Source: Punctularia strigosozonata HHB-11173 SS5 (lineage: Eukaryota; Basidiomycota; Agaricomycetes; Corticiales; Punctulariaceae). Taken from it: DNA of 64,000 nt. The stretch covers positions 1,266,800 through 1,330,799 of the forward strand of contig NW_006767436.1 of the NCBI RefSeq assembly GCF_000264995.1, given 5' to 3'. The translations under genes and the position numbers were made by a program. Of the stretch, positions 1-11,999 are shown in pieces. Positions within the stretch are counted from its first letter, which is position 1, and the number at the start of each line of letters is the position of its first letter. Below the pieces are notes generated by a model that did no database searches, was not told the origin of the DNA, and saw nothing but the letters and a program-made list of their open reading frames with translations.

Positions 1-697
1 GAAGGACAGCTGCAGGAGGCGGTCAGCACGTCCGGCGTCTTGAGGGCGGGGAGGAATGCAGATGACGGCGTACATTCGTAGGGTGGCAAAAGAGTGTGGA
101 GCGGACCGTAGCCCGGGACGCGCTGAGGATATATGCTTGAGACAGGGACGACCAGGAAAGGAGGACTCGGGGACGCGACGCCGCCCTGTCCTGTCCTCTT
201 AAGGGGCGATCGCGATTCTATGGTTCGAACTCAGCCGCCGAGGCGACCTGGTGCTGACCATGGGCGGCGCCTGCCCCTATTCGCCCGCGCTGTCGTCGGA
301 TACGGCATGCCAGACGCCAGTTCGGTCAACGGTGTCCGCCGTGAGACCCTCTGCCGGGCCCACGACCGAGCGAGGATACGCGAGATGTTGTTCGCGGCGG
401 CAGAATTCCGTCCGTGCTCTGGCGTTGAGTGATAGCGGGTGATGGTCAGCATGGCGAGCAACAGCAACAGCAACAACGATCCGGTGAGCTCAGATTGTGG
501 CTTCACCAACAGAAGCAACTGTTTCCCGCGCTTTCCCCGGGTCAGTCGCCCAATCAGCCTCTTCTGATGCGTCGTCTATTCAGCAGATTGGCGCGCACGT
601 CCTTCCATGCACGACCCAAATGGATATAACTAGGCTACCGAGCGCATTGCACAGTACAGTCGTTAAAAATACACGGACAGAAACACCTCAACACACT
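1..697. other. Intergenic, no supported gene
   Basis: This stretch lies downstream of the TFIIF alpha gene and reaches the window edge. Short open frames exist on both strands but none resembles a known protein or shows a coherent exon chain. The only distinctive element is a short CAA/CAG tract at about 458-477. It may hold the 5' or 3' flank of a gene lying to the left of the window. Confidence 0.5.
458..477. repeat. CAA/CAG microsatellite
   Basis: A short run of alternating CAA and CAG triplets, about 20 bases long. On the minus strand it would read as a leucine run, but the surrounding frame does not look like a gene. Confidence 0.7.
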
Positions 698-2881
698 CTA
701 GCTCGCCTCGGCCGGAACAGGAGAAGGCGACGGCGCTGAACTGCCGTTAGCGTAACGCGGCTTGAGCACCATCTGCCCGTCTCGGACCCTCGCCACCTCC
801 TTCACGATCTGCGTGAACCTCTTCTTGATCTCCGGCGTGCTCAAGTACGGAGTGAAATGAGAGATGCAGTCGCGGATCTTCGGCGTAGGCGTCGCTTTGA
901 GCCAGTCAACTACCATCTGCTCGTTGAGCTCGCCCACCGCCTTGCGCTTCTTGGCCTTGGGCTGTCCACCTGTGCCGTCACCGCCTCCGGCGCCTGGCGA
1001 CGGAGCAGCGGATACACCATCGTCGGCCTTGCGCTTGTTCCCCTGTCTTGGTCCGCTGGGGCTTTGCGCCACCGGACTGCCGGCACGGCTACCCGACGCG
1101 ACAGGACTCGTTGCTCGGCTTGCCGAACCCGCTAGCGGACTCGTGGCGCGACTGCCGCCATTTGTCTTGAGCTTGGGCGCCTTCGGGCTCGTAGCCCGTT
1201 TCGCCACGATGGAATGACCGCCATGTCCGACAGGCGAAGTCGCGCGTGAGTTCGGCAAGGACCCGTTGCGACCTCGTGGAGTGTCCGGTTTGCTCGCTGG
1301 CGTCTCTGCCCGCGACTTGGCAGCATCTTCTTCGGCTTGGGCGGCGGGTCCAGTGGACATCGTGGAGATGGGCTCATCCTTCTTTTCCTCCTCCTCCTCT
1401 TCGTCCTATTTTGTCGGGTAAGTGTCGTTCAGGCGTGGATCAGTAAGACTCACCTCGCTGGCGTAAGGATTGCCTTCCTCGTCGCTTTCGTAGTCCTCAG
1501 CGCCTTCACGCCCAACAAGAAGCTTCTTCATGTCTTTCACTTGCTTCCTCAGTGCTGGGTCCTCGATGTCATCGTCTGAATCGTCGACATAGCCTTCCCG
1601 AGTCTTATTTGCAGTTTTGTACTCGCGCTTGAGCCGTTCCTATGAGCATTGAATCAGTCCCGGATCCTCATACGGGTGCCGGGGGAGCGAACCTCGAGTT
1701 CTTTAGCCTCTTCATCTTCCTTATCGTCGGCGTCCATTTTCTCCTCGTCATCGGCGAAGGTCTCCTCAAAGTCCAGCTCATCCAAGTCACCTTCTCCGCC
1801 GAGCTCCTTATCCCTCTTGCGCTTCCAATGATCACCATCCACTTCGTCATCTCCCCCAAATAAGGTGGGGTCCTCCCTGTCCACAGCTCGTAGTTTTCTG
1901 CCACCTGGCCCCAGGCTGGACTGAGAGTTATAGACGAGTGAGCCGTCGAGCGTTCGCCCTTCTGCTTCCGCCTTGAACACTGCCGCAGTTGCGGACGAAG
2001 GTCCCTGTCCGTTACGCCGCGCTAACAGCCAACGTTCTGGGTCTTTGTTCTTCTGTATCTGCGACATCTGCTCGCCGGATCAGACATGGAGGTTCACGAG
2101 TGAACCACGGCAGCGTTACCAAAGCTTCCGCCTCCTCCAAGTCGGGGATCTTGTAGTGCGGCCGTTTTTGGAACTTGTACCATCGATGGGCGGGGACAAA
2201 CTTGAACTGGTTGCCCTCGCTCGGGACGAGCAGAGCATGCGTCTCGCTCTTCGCCACCTCCTCCATCTGACCCACCCACACCTCCCTCCCCGTCGAATCC
2301 TCCATCACCCACGGGTACCGTTCCTCCTTTCTCAGCTGCCTCGTCGCCTCGGGCACCAGGAACACCTGCCTCGTCTTCTTCTGGAACTTCTTCGGGCCTG
2401 TCCTCGGTTTCTCCTTCTCCTGCGACCCGTTCTGCGTGTTGTGTATCGGCCGCCCATCGGCGTCAAGCATGACGATCCGCCCATCAGCGCCGATCACGGG
2501 CTTGCCATCCGGGCCCAGCATAGCTTGAACCGGAACCTGCGGGGAGGGCCCCGCCGAGTCATCGCCCCGTCGTGGTTCCTTGCGGTTGAGCTTCACGGGT
2601 CGCGGCCACTCCTCGAGCTTCACGGGTTTGCGCGACTCGAGCTTCATCACATCGTACTTCCATCCTTCGAGCGTAGTGGATACCAGTTTGTAGTCGGTGA
2701 ACGGGCTGGTCGGGAGCTGCGCGCGACTGTCGAGCTCGTCGTTCTCCTGCGGTTTGGGCCGTGGCGGCGGCCTCGTCACGGGCTTCGGAGGGGAGTTGAC
2801 AATAACTCCATTCGTGGGTTTGCCCGCTGTAGGCTTCTTCTTCTTGGGGTGGAAGAGTAAGGAGGCTTTGGGTGCGGGCAT
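698..2881 (-). CDS. TFG1: TFIIF alpha subunit (Tfg1/RAP74)
   Basis: This is the large subunit of general transcription factor TFIIF, which binds RNA polymerase II with TFIIF beta during initiation. Translation most likely starts at the ATG at 2881 (MPAPKASLLFHPKKKK). Exon 1 runs to about 2120 and carries the N-terminal dimerisation region, with the run TDYKLVSTTLEGWKYDVMK. A 52-base intron then leads to the exon beginning IQKNKDPERWLLARRNGQG at about 2067. The middle of the protein is very acidic and charged. The last 75 or so residues (DWLKATPTPKIRDCISHF and following) match the C-terminal winged helix that contacts the FCP1 phosphatase in RAP74. Between the acidic part and the winged helix is a serine-proline linker with five RA(T/G)SP repeats. 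The identification is firm; the inner exon ends near 1440 and 1640 are estimates. Confidence 0.9.
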
Positions 2882-3351
2882 GCCTGCCGAGCGTGGCAAG
2901 GCGTGATAACGAGCAAACGCGGTACCGCCAAGCGCGAAGGATCGTCACGAAGTCAAGTAGGCCGCTCAAATAAGTTACTCGTCGACTGCGAGAAACAACG
3001 GCGGAGAGTCGCAGGACGGTAGCGAGAGTACAAAGGTGTGTCTCAACCAGGCAGAACAAGGCCGGGGACAAGGCCGGAGTGGGGCTGTGTCATCGTGGCG
3101 TCGGCTCGACTCCCCTTTGTCCCCGACGACTCACTCGACTCAGTAAAATCCGTGGTCGTCGCCACTTGTACAAATAAAGAACAATGTGATTTGTCCGTGT
3201 GTTCACGTCAGAATTGAGATTGGGTATTGCACAAATAAAAACATGACTCATGTTCGATAACACTTAGCGCTGAATATAACCCCCAAACGAAGAAGCTCAG
3301 AAATCGGAGCAAACTGATAATAGTATCATCGAGCAACTAGAGCAATCATCG
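2882..3351. other. Intergenic: TFIIF alpha promoter and bHLH 3' flank
   Basis: About 470 bases between two minus-strand genes. The right half (about 3160-3340) is AT-rich and is probably the 3' untranslated region of the bHLH gene. The left part should hold the TFIIF alpha promoter. I see no gene or clear motif. Confidence 0.5.
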
Positions 3352-5226
3352 TCAGGATGGCGGTGAGTCCGTCCTGCCAGCAGACGACGCAGAGCCGTTG
3401 GCCGAGCCTTGCGGTGCCGACGCGCCGCTGCCTGGAGGGTAGGGGTGTTGCGATGAGGGAGGTCTTGACAGGGGCGCTTGGGAAGGATGCGTTATTGGCG
3501 GTGGCGGCTGCACGGATGCCTGCGTAGGGACGTTCTGTGCGGATGGATGGTGCGGGGGTGGATGATGCGGAACCGACCCGGGAGGCGGATACGGAGCAGC
3601 CACCATTGGCGGTGGTGCACCATAGACTACACCAGGAGCGAAGGGCGGAATTCCGTGTCCTTGTCGTAAGCTCTCGTTTTCTCTTCGCAGCATCTCGATC
3701 TCTTGCATCATCCCTTGATGATCTTGCTTCATTTGCGCGACGAAATCAATGGCTGTAGAGGTTGGTCAGGACAGATGAAACGTGAACGAGCGCATAAAGA
3801 ACATTACCTTTGCTCAATATCTCCCATTTACTAGCCTTCATTCCGCGATCTGCAGGCAGGTGATCTCTCAACTCGTCAAAGAGATCCTTCATTTCCTTCC
3901 GTCGTTTGCGCTCTGCCAACTTGTGCGACACGCGCAACTCTGGCGAGCGTGAATAAGGAGTTCCCTTCGTTGATGGTTTCAGGCCCTGCGACGAATTTGA
4001 AGCTTCTGCTTCCGACGAAGGGGATTGCACTGGCGGATGATGAGGATTACCATGCTGAGCGCCTACGTCAGAGGGCGGCACGTCGGTTAGATGTTCACCT
4101 GCTCTGGATGCGGGTCGCGATCTGGAGCGCAACGCTCTCGTAGGACCAGAGACAGGCTCAACGCCTGGAGGAGCAGGCATTTGTGATTGATCGGATGCGT
4201 ACGGCGGCATGCCAGGAATGGAGGACATGGGTGGGGCTGAGGAGTCGAAGGGGCGGGGAGGGCCGTTCAAGTTTGGATCGCCTTCAGGATGCACGAGTGA
4301 ATGTAGATGAGACTGCCCTTGTGTCGCGGGCCACGCGAGCACGGGCAGTCTACCATGAGGCGGGTCCGCGGGAAAGCCCGAGGGATGATACCCTGAAAAT
4401 CAAACGGGAGGAAAGAGATGACTGATCTGAGACACGCGCACACGGGGCTCGGAGACTAACCCGTGTTGCCTGCTATCGAATTCCGGCGATCATTGAGGCT
4501 CAAGTTGGAGAGATTCTGCGCAGCGATGGTGGATCCCCTCCGTTTCTGGGATGGGCCGTCCGGGTCGACCGCCATACCGCTTGGCATGCCAGGGCCAACC
4601 AGTTGCGGGTCGATGTCGTCGCCGACCGGGGCGAACCCTGCCCGGTCGTGCGACATTTTGCGTTTGCTCCCCGAGGGATAGGGACTGGATGCGGAATGCG
4701 ACGCCCTCGGATCGGGCGCTGGATTATGCTACAGCACATGAAAGCGTTAAGGGCTGCGCTGATACGCAGGAAACGCGACGTGCCTGCTCGGTCTGGATGG
4801 CTGGGAGGGGCTGCCGTCCGTTCCTCAAGTTTTGCCTCGAATCTGCGAGCATCGTTACGACTGCGGCAAATAGCCGATATGCAAGAGGCAGTCACCGGCT
4901 GATTCTGGGGGCCCCGGGTGCGTAACGGACGGGGGGAAGAGATAGGGCTTGTCGTCGGGCGAGGTTATGGGGGGCAGACTGTCTCCGGCCTTGCGGGCGC
5001 GGGGCGGGTCGAGCTGCTGCGTGGGCGACAGTCTGGCGGCGATGGAGGAGACGGCGGCGGCGTGTAGCTGGGGATCCGTTATAGATCCGCGACGCTGTGT
5101 CTGGAGGAACTCGAGAGGGGCGAGGGTGTCGCCGGCGGGCGGACGAGGATGAAAAGAAGTCGGGGACAGTCGGTCGTCATCGTCTCTGGCCGGTGGCCCC
5201 TCGTCGCCGCGCAACCGAGGCTCCAT
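3352..5226 (-). CDS. bHLH transcription factor, Esc1-like
   Basis: A basic helix-loop-helix DNA-binding protein. The domain lies near the C-terminus: basic region and helix 1 read [20 protein letters not shown], then a loop with [19 protein letters not shown]. An intron at about 3750-3808 follows, and helix 2 continues [20 protein letters not shown] into a short leucine-rich coiled coil. The HKLAER-RRKE signature is that of S. pombe Esc1 and related fungal E-box binding proteins. The rest is low-complexity sequence rich in proline, serine and glutamine, as in fungal activators. Start: the ATG at 5226 is the first after an in-frame stop. A downstream exon carries [20 protein letters not shown] around 4456-4660. 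The C-terminus is a proline/histidine-rich tail ending at 3352. Target genes cannot be read from the sequence. Confidence 0.85.
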
Positions 5227-5542
5227 GCGTCAACGTGTGCTCGCCGTCGTCGACGTCGATGACCAGCAGTCCCAGACAGGCCAAGGAAATTCCAACGGAC
5301 GGCATCTAAACGCTCGCTATAACACGCTGCCACGTGCATAACTACCATGGGCGAGTAACTCAGTAAGGATATATTGACGCTTTTTGAGGGCCCGTTCTCG
5401 CGGCCCAGGCCCGCTCTCCCGCGGCGGCGCGCTACTCAACGCCACGAGCCTCTCCATTGAATATCGGTACTGTCCGTGCTATCGCTACGCCGTCCCCACG
5501 AGACAGCGACGTTGCTCGATCGGGCCCGCATCCCCTCCCAAT
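5227..5542. other. Intergenic: bHLH promoter and ELG1 3' flank
   Basis: About 316 bases upstream of the bHLH start and downstream of the ELG1 stop, both on the minus strand. The segment 5395-5540 is GC-rich. No gene is supported. Confidence 0.5.
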
Positions 5543-8500
5543 CTATCCATGCCCGTCCACCTCCGCACCAAGCGCGTTCCCGCGCAGCGTCCGCAGCTGC
5601 CCCTCGTCGAATGGCATCCAGCGCTCGTGCCTCTGCCTGTTCCTCGTGGACCTTCTGTGACGTCGCAGGTGATCGCCCGGCCCTGGTTGCACCTCGTTCA
5701 CATCATCAGCGGCCACCATATGTCTGATCCATGGCACGTAGTCCAGAAACACCGTGGGTCTCGGAAGCAGAGGCGCATGAAGGGGCAGAAGCCTTCCCAG
5801 AACGACTAGCATCTCGAATTGGTATTGCACGCGAGCGTGATAAATCGCCCGCGTGTCAGGAGCTTCTCTAGCTTCGAGCGGTGTTTTGGCGTCCACGAGG
5901 GACGCACGCGAGCGCCCGAGAACATCGCGTGCCATATCCTCGTCTTGATGGTAAAACGCTGGGAGGATGTTTTGCAGGCCAGACAACGCGATAGGCTTGC
6001 GCAGGTGCTGGTGTCCCATCTCCTCGTCGGACGACGTTGGGATCCCATCCGGAGCATTGGCCTTGAGCGCACAAGACGTCAGTACTGGGTGAAACACATC
6101 CATAAATACGTCCCGCACCTCGAGGATGTCGCCAGGGCGTCGGCCGAGGTAGCTGTCCAATGACGAGAGTGTTTCGGTGTGGGCTTGCATGCGGGAAAGG
6201 GCAGATGCAATATTATGGTCATGGTCAGAATCGTCTTGAGGTGCCGTGCAAGTAATATCCGCAGGGGCACCGTTCTCGTGCGATTGCTCATGCACATGGT
6301 CCCCTACGGATGACTGAGCACAGTAGAATTGCAGGTGATGGATACTCCGTCTAAGATCCGGTGAAGGGAGAGGAGATACATCGGGATGAAGCGGCACATC
6401 CGGCATATCAGTTGCGAGAACCTCGTGCGCAGACTGGTACACCTGGAGGATATAGTCTCTGTCGACGCAGTAACCTTCCGCTAGGCACAGCATCTGCAAG
6501 TAAGAGACAGCAAGCGCGGGCTCGCACGAAATGAATCGCAGCGTCGTCTGTATAGGCAAGGTGTCGACAGGGATCAATAGAGGATCTGAAAGGTGAAATC
6601 AGCGGACGAGCGATGTGTTCAGCAAGCTATCTGACCGTTACAGGTCATGACGACTGGTCTCCGACAGTTCCTGATCAGTTCTACGACAGATGGCCAAAAA
6701 TTCGCGTCCTCCTTGTAGAGGATGTCCACTTCTTCAAGCAATATGATAGACTGTCGCACGGACGTAGGTCGGTCCGCATCAACATTCGCAGCCTCTACTA
6801 AAGCACGGCATCAGAGCGGGTTCACGTCGCATGGAAGGAATGAAAGTACCCTGGGTGATGCTTGCTGCGACTTCTTGGACTTCCTCCCCGGCCTTGCGAA
6901 GACGCTTCTTCCTTGGTCGATTATCCTCGCCCGCAGGGTTGGCTGAGACCTCACCATTGAATAAAGACAGTCCTCCTACTTTGGCAGGCAAGGCGTCATT
7001 CAGACCTGTGACTTTCCGCTTTGCGGAGTTAACGAGGTGATTCTTGCCGACTTCGCCCACGAGATTATCGAGATTTGTCCCGCTCCGCTTGCCAATGCCT
7101 GGGTACACCTCGAAAACCTCCCAGCCCAGCTCCGCTGCACACGCATACACGGCTGCAGTCTTCCCGCATCCGTGAGGACCCGCCAGCACTATCGTGTTCG
7201 TCAATCCGTCCTCAAATAATGGCGGTCTCCGATTTGCGGGGTTCTGCGGTTTGATATAACCACGCCGCGTGGCATCGCGAACCGCATTGACGTCAAGCCC
7301 GCTCTCGCTACCTGCATAGCTACTTGGTGGCGGCGAGCTCGAGGCGGAGGCGAGGAGAAGTTCATCATCGCTAGTCACATCTCCCGGGGTATCTGCTTCA
7401 TCGCTGTTTGCAATCCATGACTCGTCTTCGTCGTCGGAATCAAGTCGCAGACGCTTGCGGCCGCGCTCCTTGACTCTCGATCGTACCACGCGCGGACGTT
7501 TCGTGGTTCGCCTTGACAATTTTCCTTGCTTCTGGTTACCGCTCTGGTCAGCATCATTCGATGCTGAGACACCCTCCTCTTGCAGTGCTAGCGCAGATAG
7601 CCAGTCCCTGAGATACAAAGCGTGTTCATCGTTTCCGATGCATTCCTCCGCACGCCGTGGGCGCCATTTTTCGGCCCAATTTAGCTGCGAAGACGAGGCA
7701 AGAGCATGTTGTTCCAGCGGGTCCGTGTCATGGAAGCGAGATATGGCAGGAACGGGCATATGTGAGGGAGGCACAGAACGATTGCAGTCCTCAGAACGCA
7801 ATTTAGACACTCCCGTAGCCAAATGAATGGCGCCGCTGTCCTCGGCGGTGTGAAAGCAGAGAGCTCCATCAGGGGTATTGCCTGGTATCCGATAACGATC
7901 AATACCTTCGTTTCGACGTTTTATGACAATCCCCGGCGCCGTGTACACGGTTTGCGGTCCGCGGACGTGCTGGTTCTCGCCGCGTGGATAAGGAGCAACG
8001 GAGCCTCTTGCTGATGGTGTGATGTTGGCCACTTTGTCGAGTGCTTCTCTGTTTCTGGGCGCAAAGAATGGATTTATAGATGGCAATGGCCCGGAGCACA
8101 TGACTTTAGGGCGTAGGGGCGATGGCCTGGAGGGAGAGGACTCGATGGTGATGGGGGCTGATCGACTGCCTGTCTCACCTCCGGCGGACCGTGAATGCGG
8201 TGGAGGATCCGAGGAGATGTGAAAGTAGCTTGTAGCCATGGATTTGGGTTGTGTTTCACCAGCTATTGAGCCGCAGGGTTCGTCATTGTCTGCGTCCACA
8301 GCTGTGGTCAGCGAAGGCGGTAATACACTACTTTGAGTGCTTGTTGATTTAGTGAAGATAGAATGCAGCTTTTTCAAGCCAGTCCCTGTAAGGATGTTAG
8401 GATACAAGCTTAACATAGATTGGACTGTCCATGCTCACCCGGAATCGTAGCCAGTCTTCTGGACATCACGGAAGGATTCGCATCACGGTGCGTAGTCGAT

Positions 8501-8821
8501 CTCGCGTCGGTCTCCTCTTCTGTACTGGCGTTGAAGGGTTCATTGTATGGTCCCCTTTGGTCTGCGATCGGCTCACTTTGAGCGGGCTCAGAAATGAGTT
8601 GAATTTCATCATCGTCATAGGGAAGGGCAAGCACAGGGTTCGACTGCGATGGAGCGAAGTGGTCCAACAGAGTCTTCTTCACGCCCAGATTGTCCCCCTG
8701 CCAGTGACAATTAAGCCTTGCCAGGTGATGGACTGACGGGACAGGCCGAGTTAGGAACACGAACCCGCTTCGCAAGTTGGCTGCTAATCCTGGCTGATGA
8801 TCGTGTACTTTTCTCCGTCAT
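5543..8821 (-). CDS. ELG1: Elg1/ATAD5, PCNA-unloading RFC-like ATPase
   Basis: The large subunit of the alternative clamp loader Elg1-RFC, which removes PCNA from chromatin after replication. The AAA+ module is clear: NWAEKWRPRRAEECIGNDEH (about 7620-7685), the Walker A motif GPHGCGKTAAVYACAAELGW, and the downstream run LYKEDANFWPSVVELIRNCR (about 6650-6720) just after the Walker B position, as in Elg1/ATAD5. The C-terminal exon (6577-5543) carries FLDYVPWIRHMVAADD and RRSTRNRQRHERW, typical of the family's helical C-terminus. Start: the ATG at 8821 opens a short basic exon (MTEKSTRSSARISSQLAKRV) that joins across a 40-base intron to GDNLGVKKTLLDHFAPSQSN. The KKTLLDHF stretch resembles a weak PCNA-binding box. 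The upstream region is shared with the divergent JmjC gene. Confidence 0.9.
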
Positions 8822-9161
8822 TCGTCCAAATACTTGTGCACCGCTGGTATTCCTGCAAGCCCAATGTCCAAGGTATGCTAAGCGGTCCAGCGTTTGTCCA
8901 AGCTAGATGTTGTTGTACGCTGAGCACGGAACCCTTGAAGAATGTAACAACGGTACAAGACGCGTCCCGCCACCCCCTCGCGTAAGATCACGTGCCATCG
9001 CGTTCCATATCCTACGCGATTTACCCTCAGCCTGTCTACTGGACACCACTCGCTCGTATCTTGGTAATCTTGTTTTTGGACTGCTGGTATCAATATAAAT
9101 ACCTCCCAGTGAAATTTCTGTGATCTGAATCCTTTCACGGCGGCACGGGATCATCTAGTAC
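8822..9161. promoter_or_regulatory. Divergent promoter ELG1 / JMJD7-like
   Basis: A 340-base region between two start codons that point away from each other. It must carry both upstream regions. No TATA box or factor site stands out strongly enough to name. Confidence 0.5.
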
Positions 9162-10645
<1,484 letters not shown>

Positions 10646-10791
10646 TATTTAGTACGGCAAGCACCCCCTTTGAAATTTGGGGTACATAGTAGAGTACGTG
10701 ACCGACTCAAAGCGTGTGACGCGTCACGGAATTTTGGCTCCAGTCTCAGACTGGACCCGTTGCGAAATTCAGCTCCTGCGACTTGCTCACC

Positions 10792-11552
10792 ATGTCGGAA
10801 TCACCATCAAAGAAAGACAAGAAGAGCAAGAAGGAGAAAGCAGCAGCAGCTGCTGCTGAGGGAATGTCGGAAGACGTGGAGATGACCGATACGGTTGCAG
10901 CGAAGGTTCGTGTTCAGCAAATCCACTGACACAGTGCCCAATGTTGTGTAGACGGACAAGAAGAAAAAGGATAAGAAGGACAAGGACGAGCTAGTGGTAC
11001 CCATTGAGGATCTTTCGCCCATTGCCCAGCCACTCGCACAGAAGAAGTTGCTCAAGAAGCTTCACAAGACGGTAAAGAAGGGTGCGTTGTGCGAAATATA
11101 TTGCGCACGTTTAAATCGCTCACAGAGCTACTTCTTAGCCTCCAAACAACGGCACCTAAAACGTGGAGTGAAGGAGGTGGTCAAGGGGATCCGAAAGGGT
11201 GAAAAGGGGTGCGCTATTGTCCCTGCATGCCTATTCCCCAAGTTCCATGCTCATTGTGGACGCTAGTCTCGTCGTTCTCGCGGCCGACATCACCCCGATA
11301 GATATCATATCCCACCTGCCGGTAATGTGTGAAGATGCGCAAATACCCTACGTTTTTGTATCTTCGAAAGAGGAACTCGGTCACGCCGGCTCGACAAAAC
11401 GACCAACGAGTTGCGTCTTCATCACTCCAGATCAGAAGAAAAAGCCCAAGACCAAAGAAGGGGAGACGATAGCGGAGGACAGCGAGTATCGCGAGCTTTA
11501 TGACGAATGCTACAAGGAAGTCAGCAAGATGGACACTGTCATCGCTTTCTGA
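10792..11552 (+). CDS. NHP2: H/ACA snoRNP protein Nhp2
   Basis: A member of the L7Ae family that binds H/ACA guide RNAs in the pseudouridylation complex and telomerase RNP. The protein starts at 10792 with a lysine/alanine-rich tail (MSESPSKKDKKSKKEK). The RNA-binding core begins LAQKKLLKKLHKTVKK, then ASKQRHLKRGVKEVVKGIRK. A short intron (about 11209-11266) falls inside the conserved core, so the reading is GEKG joined to LVVLAADITPIDIISHLPVM. This is the signature KG-LVVLAADI-P-D of the family. The C-terminus is CYKEVSKMDTVIAF. The N-terminal extension is more lysine-rich than in yeast. Identification is firm. Confidence 0.92.
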
Positions 11553-11999
11553 GTATGCTCTCTCCTCTCGCATGATCTTGTGATAAATGCGTTTACTATT
11601 AAATCAGTTCACGCGCGAGGTGTTGGCCAAATCTCATACGCCTGACGAAGTACTGTCACGCAAACGCATTATCGCTGGATGATCCTGCAGATGATCTCTG
11701 GCCATTCCGGCCATGTTGACGGTGGTTACCAGTCCCTGTCACAATAACCTACTCGGCACACAACTCTAATAGCGTCGCATAACGCATACTAAGTACCAGA
11801 CAAACAGCGATCGTTCGTTCTTCGTGTCGTGTACGTGTATTGTACCTTTGATTCAGGGTTAAGAGCAGCCACGTGGTGGTGATCGGGCAGTGAATAATTC
11901 TAGAGCACTGACAGCAAGTCGTTTCGCTCACCTCGGCCAATACGACGAAGTTCGTTACTACACGCAGTCAGTCCTTACTCCTCTATTCATACCGCTGCC
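11553..11999. other. Intergenic: NHP2 3' flank and BFR1 promoter
   Basis: About 447 bases between two plus-strand genes. The last 60 bases before the BFR1 start are pyrimidine-rich on the plus strand, as in many fungal promoters. No gene is seen. Confidence 0.5.

Noticed and set aside
231-518. Minus-strand open frame with a leucine run, resembling a signal sequence
   Set aside because: The leucines come from the CAA/CAG microsatellite read backwards; the rest has no protein-like composition or family.
1973-2860. Plus-strand open frame of 295 codons
   Set aside because: It lies exactly opposite the conserved TFIIF alpha exon and has arginine/leucine-rich shadow composition.
11199-11290. Apparent frameshift in NHP2 between GIRKGEKG and LVVLAAD
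   Set aside because: A GT-AG intron of about 58 bases explains it and rebuilds the L7Ae-family motif.
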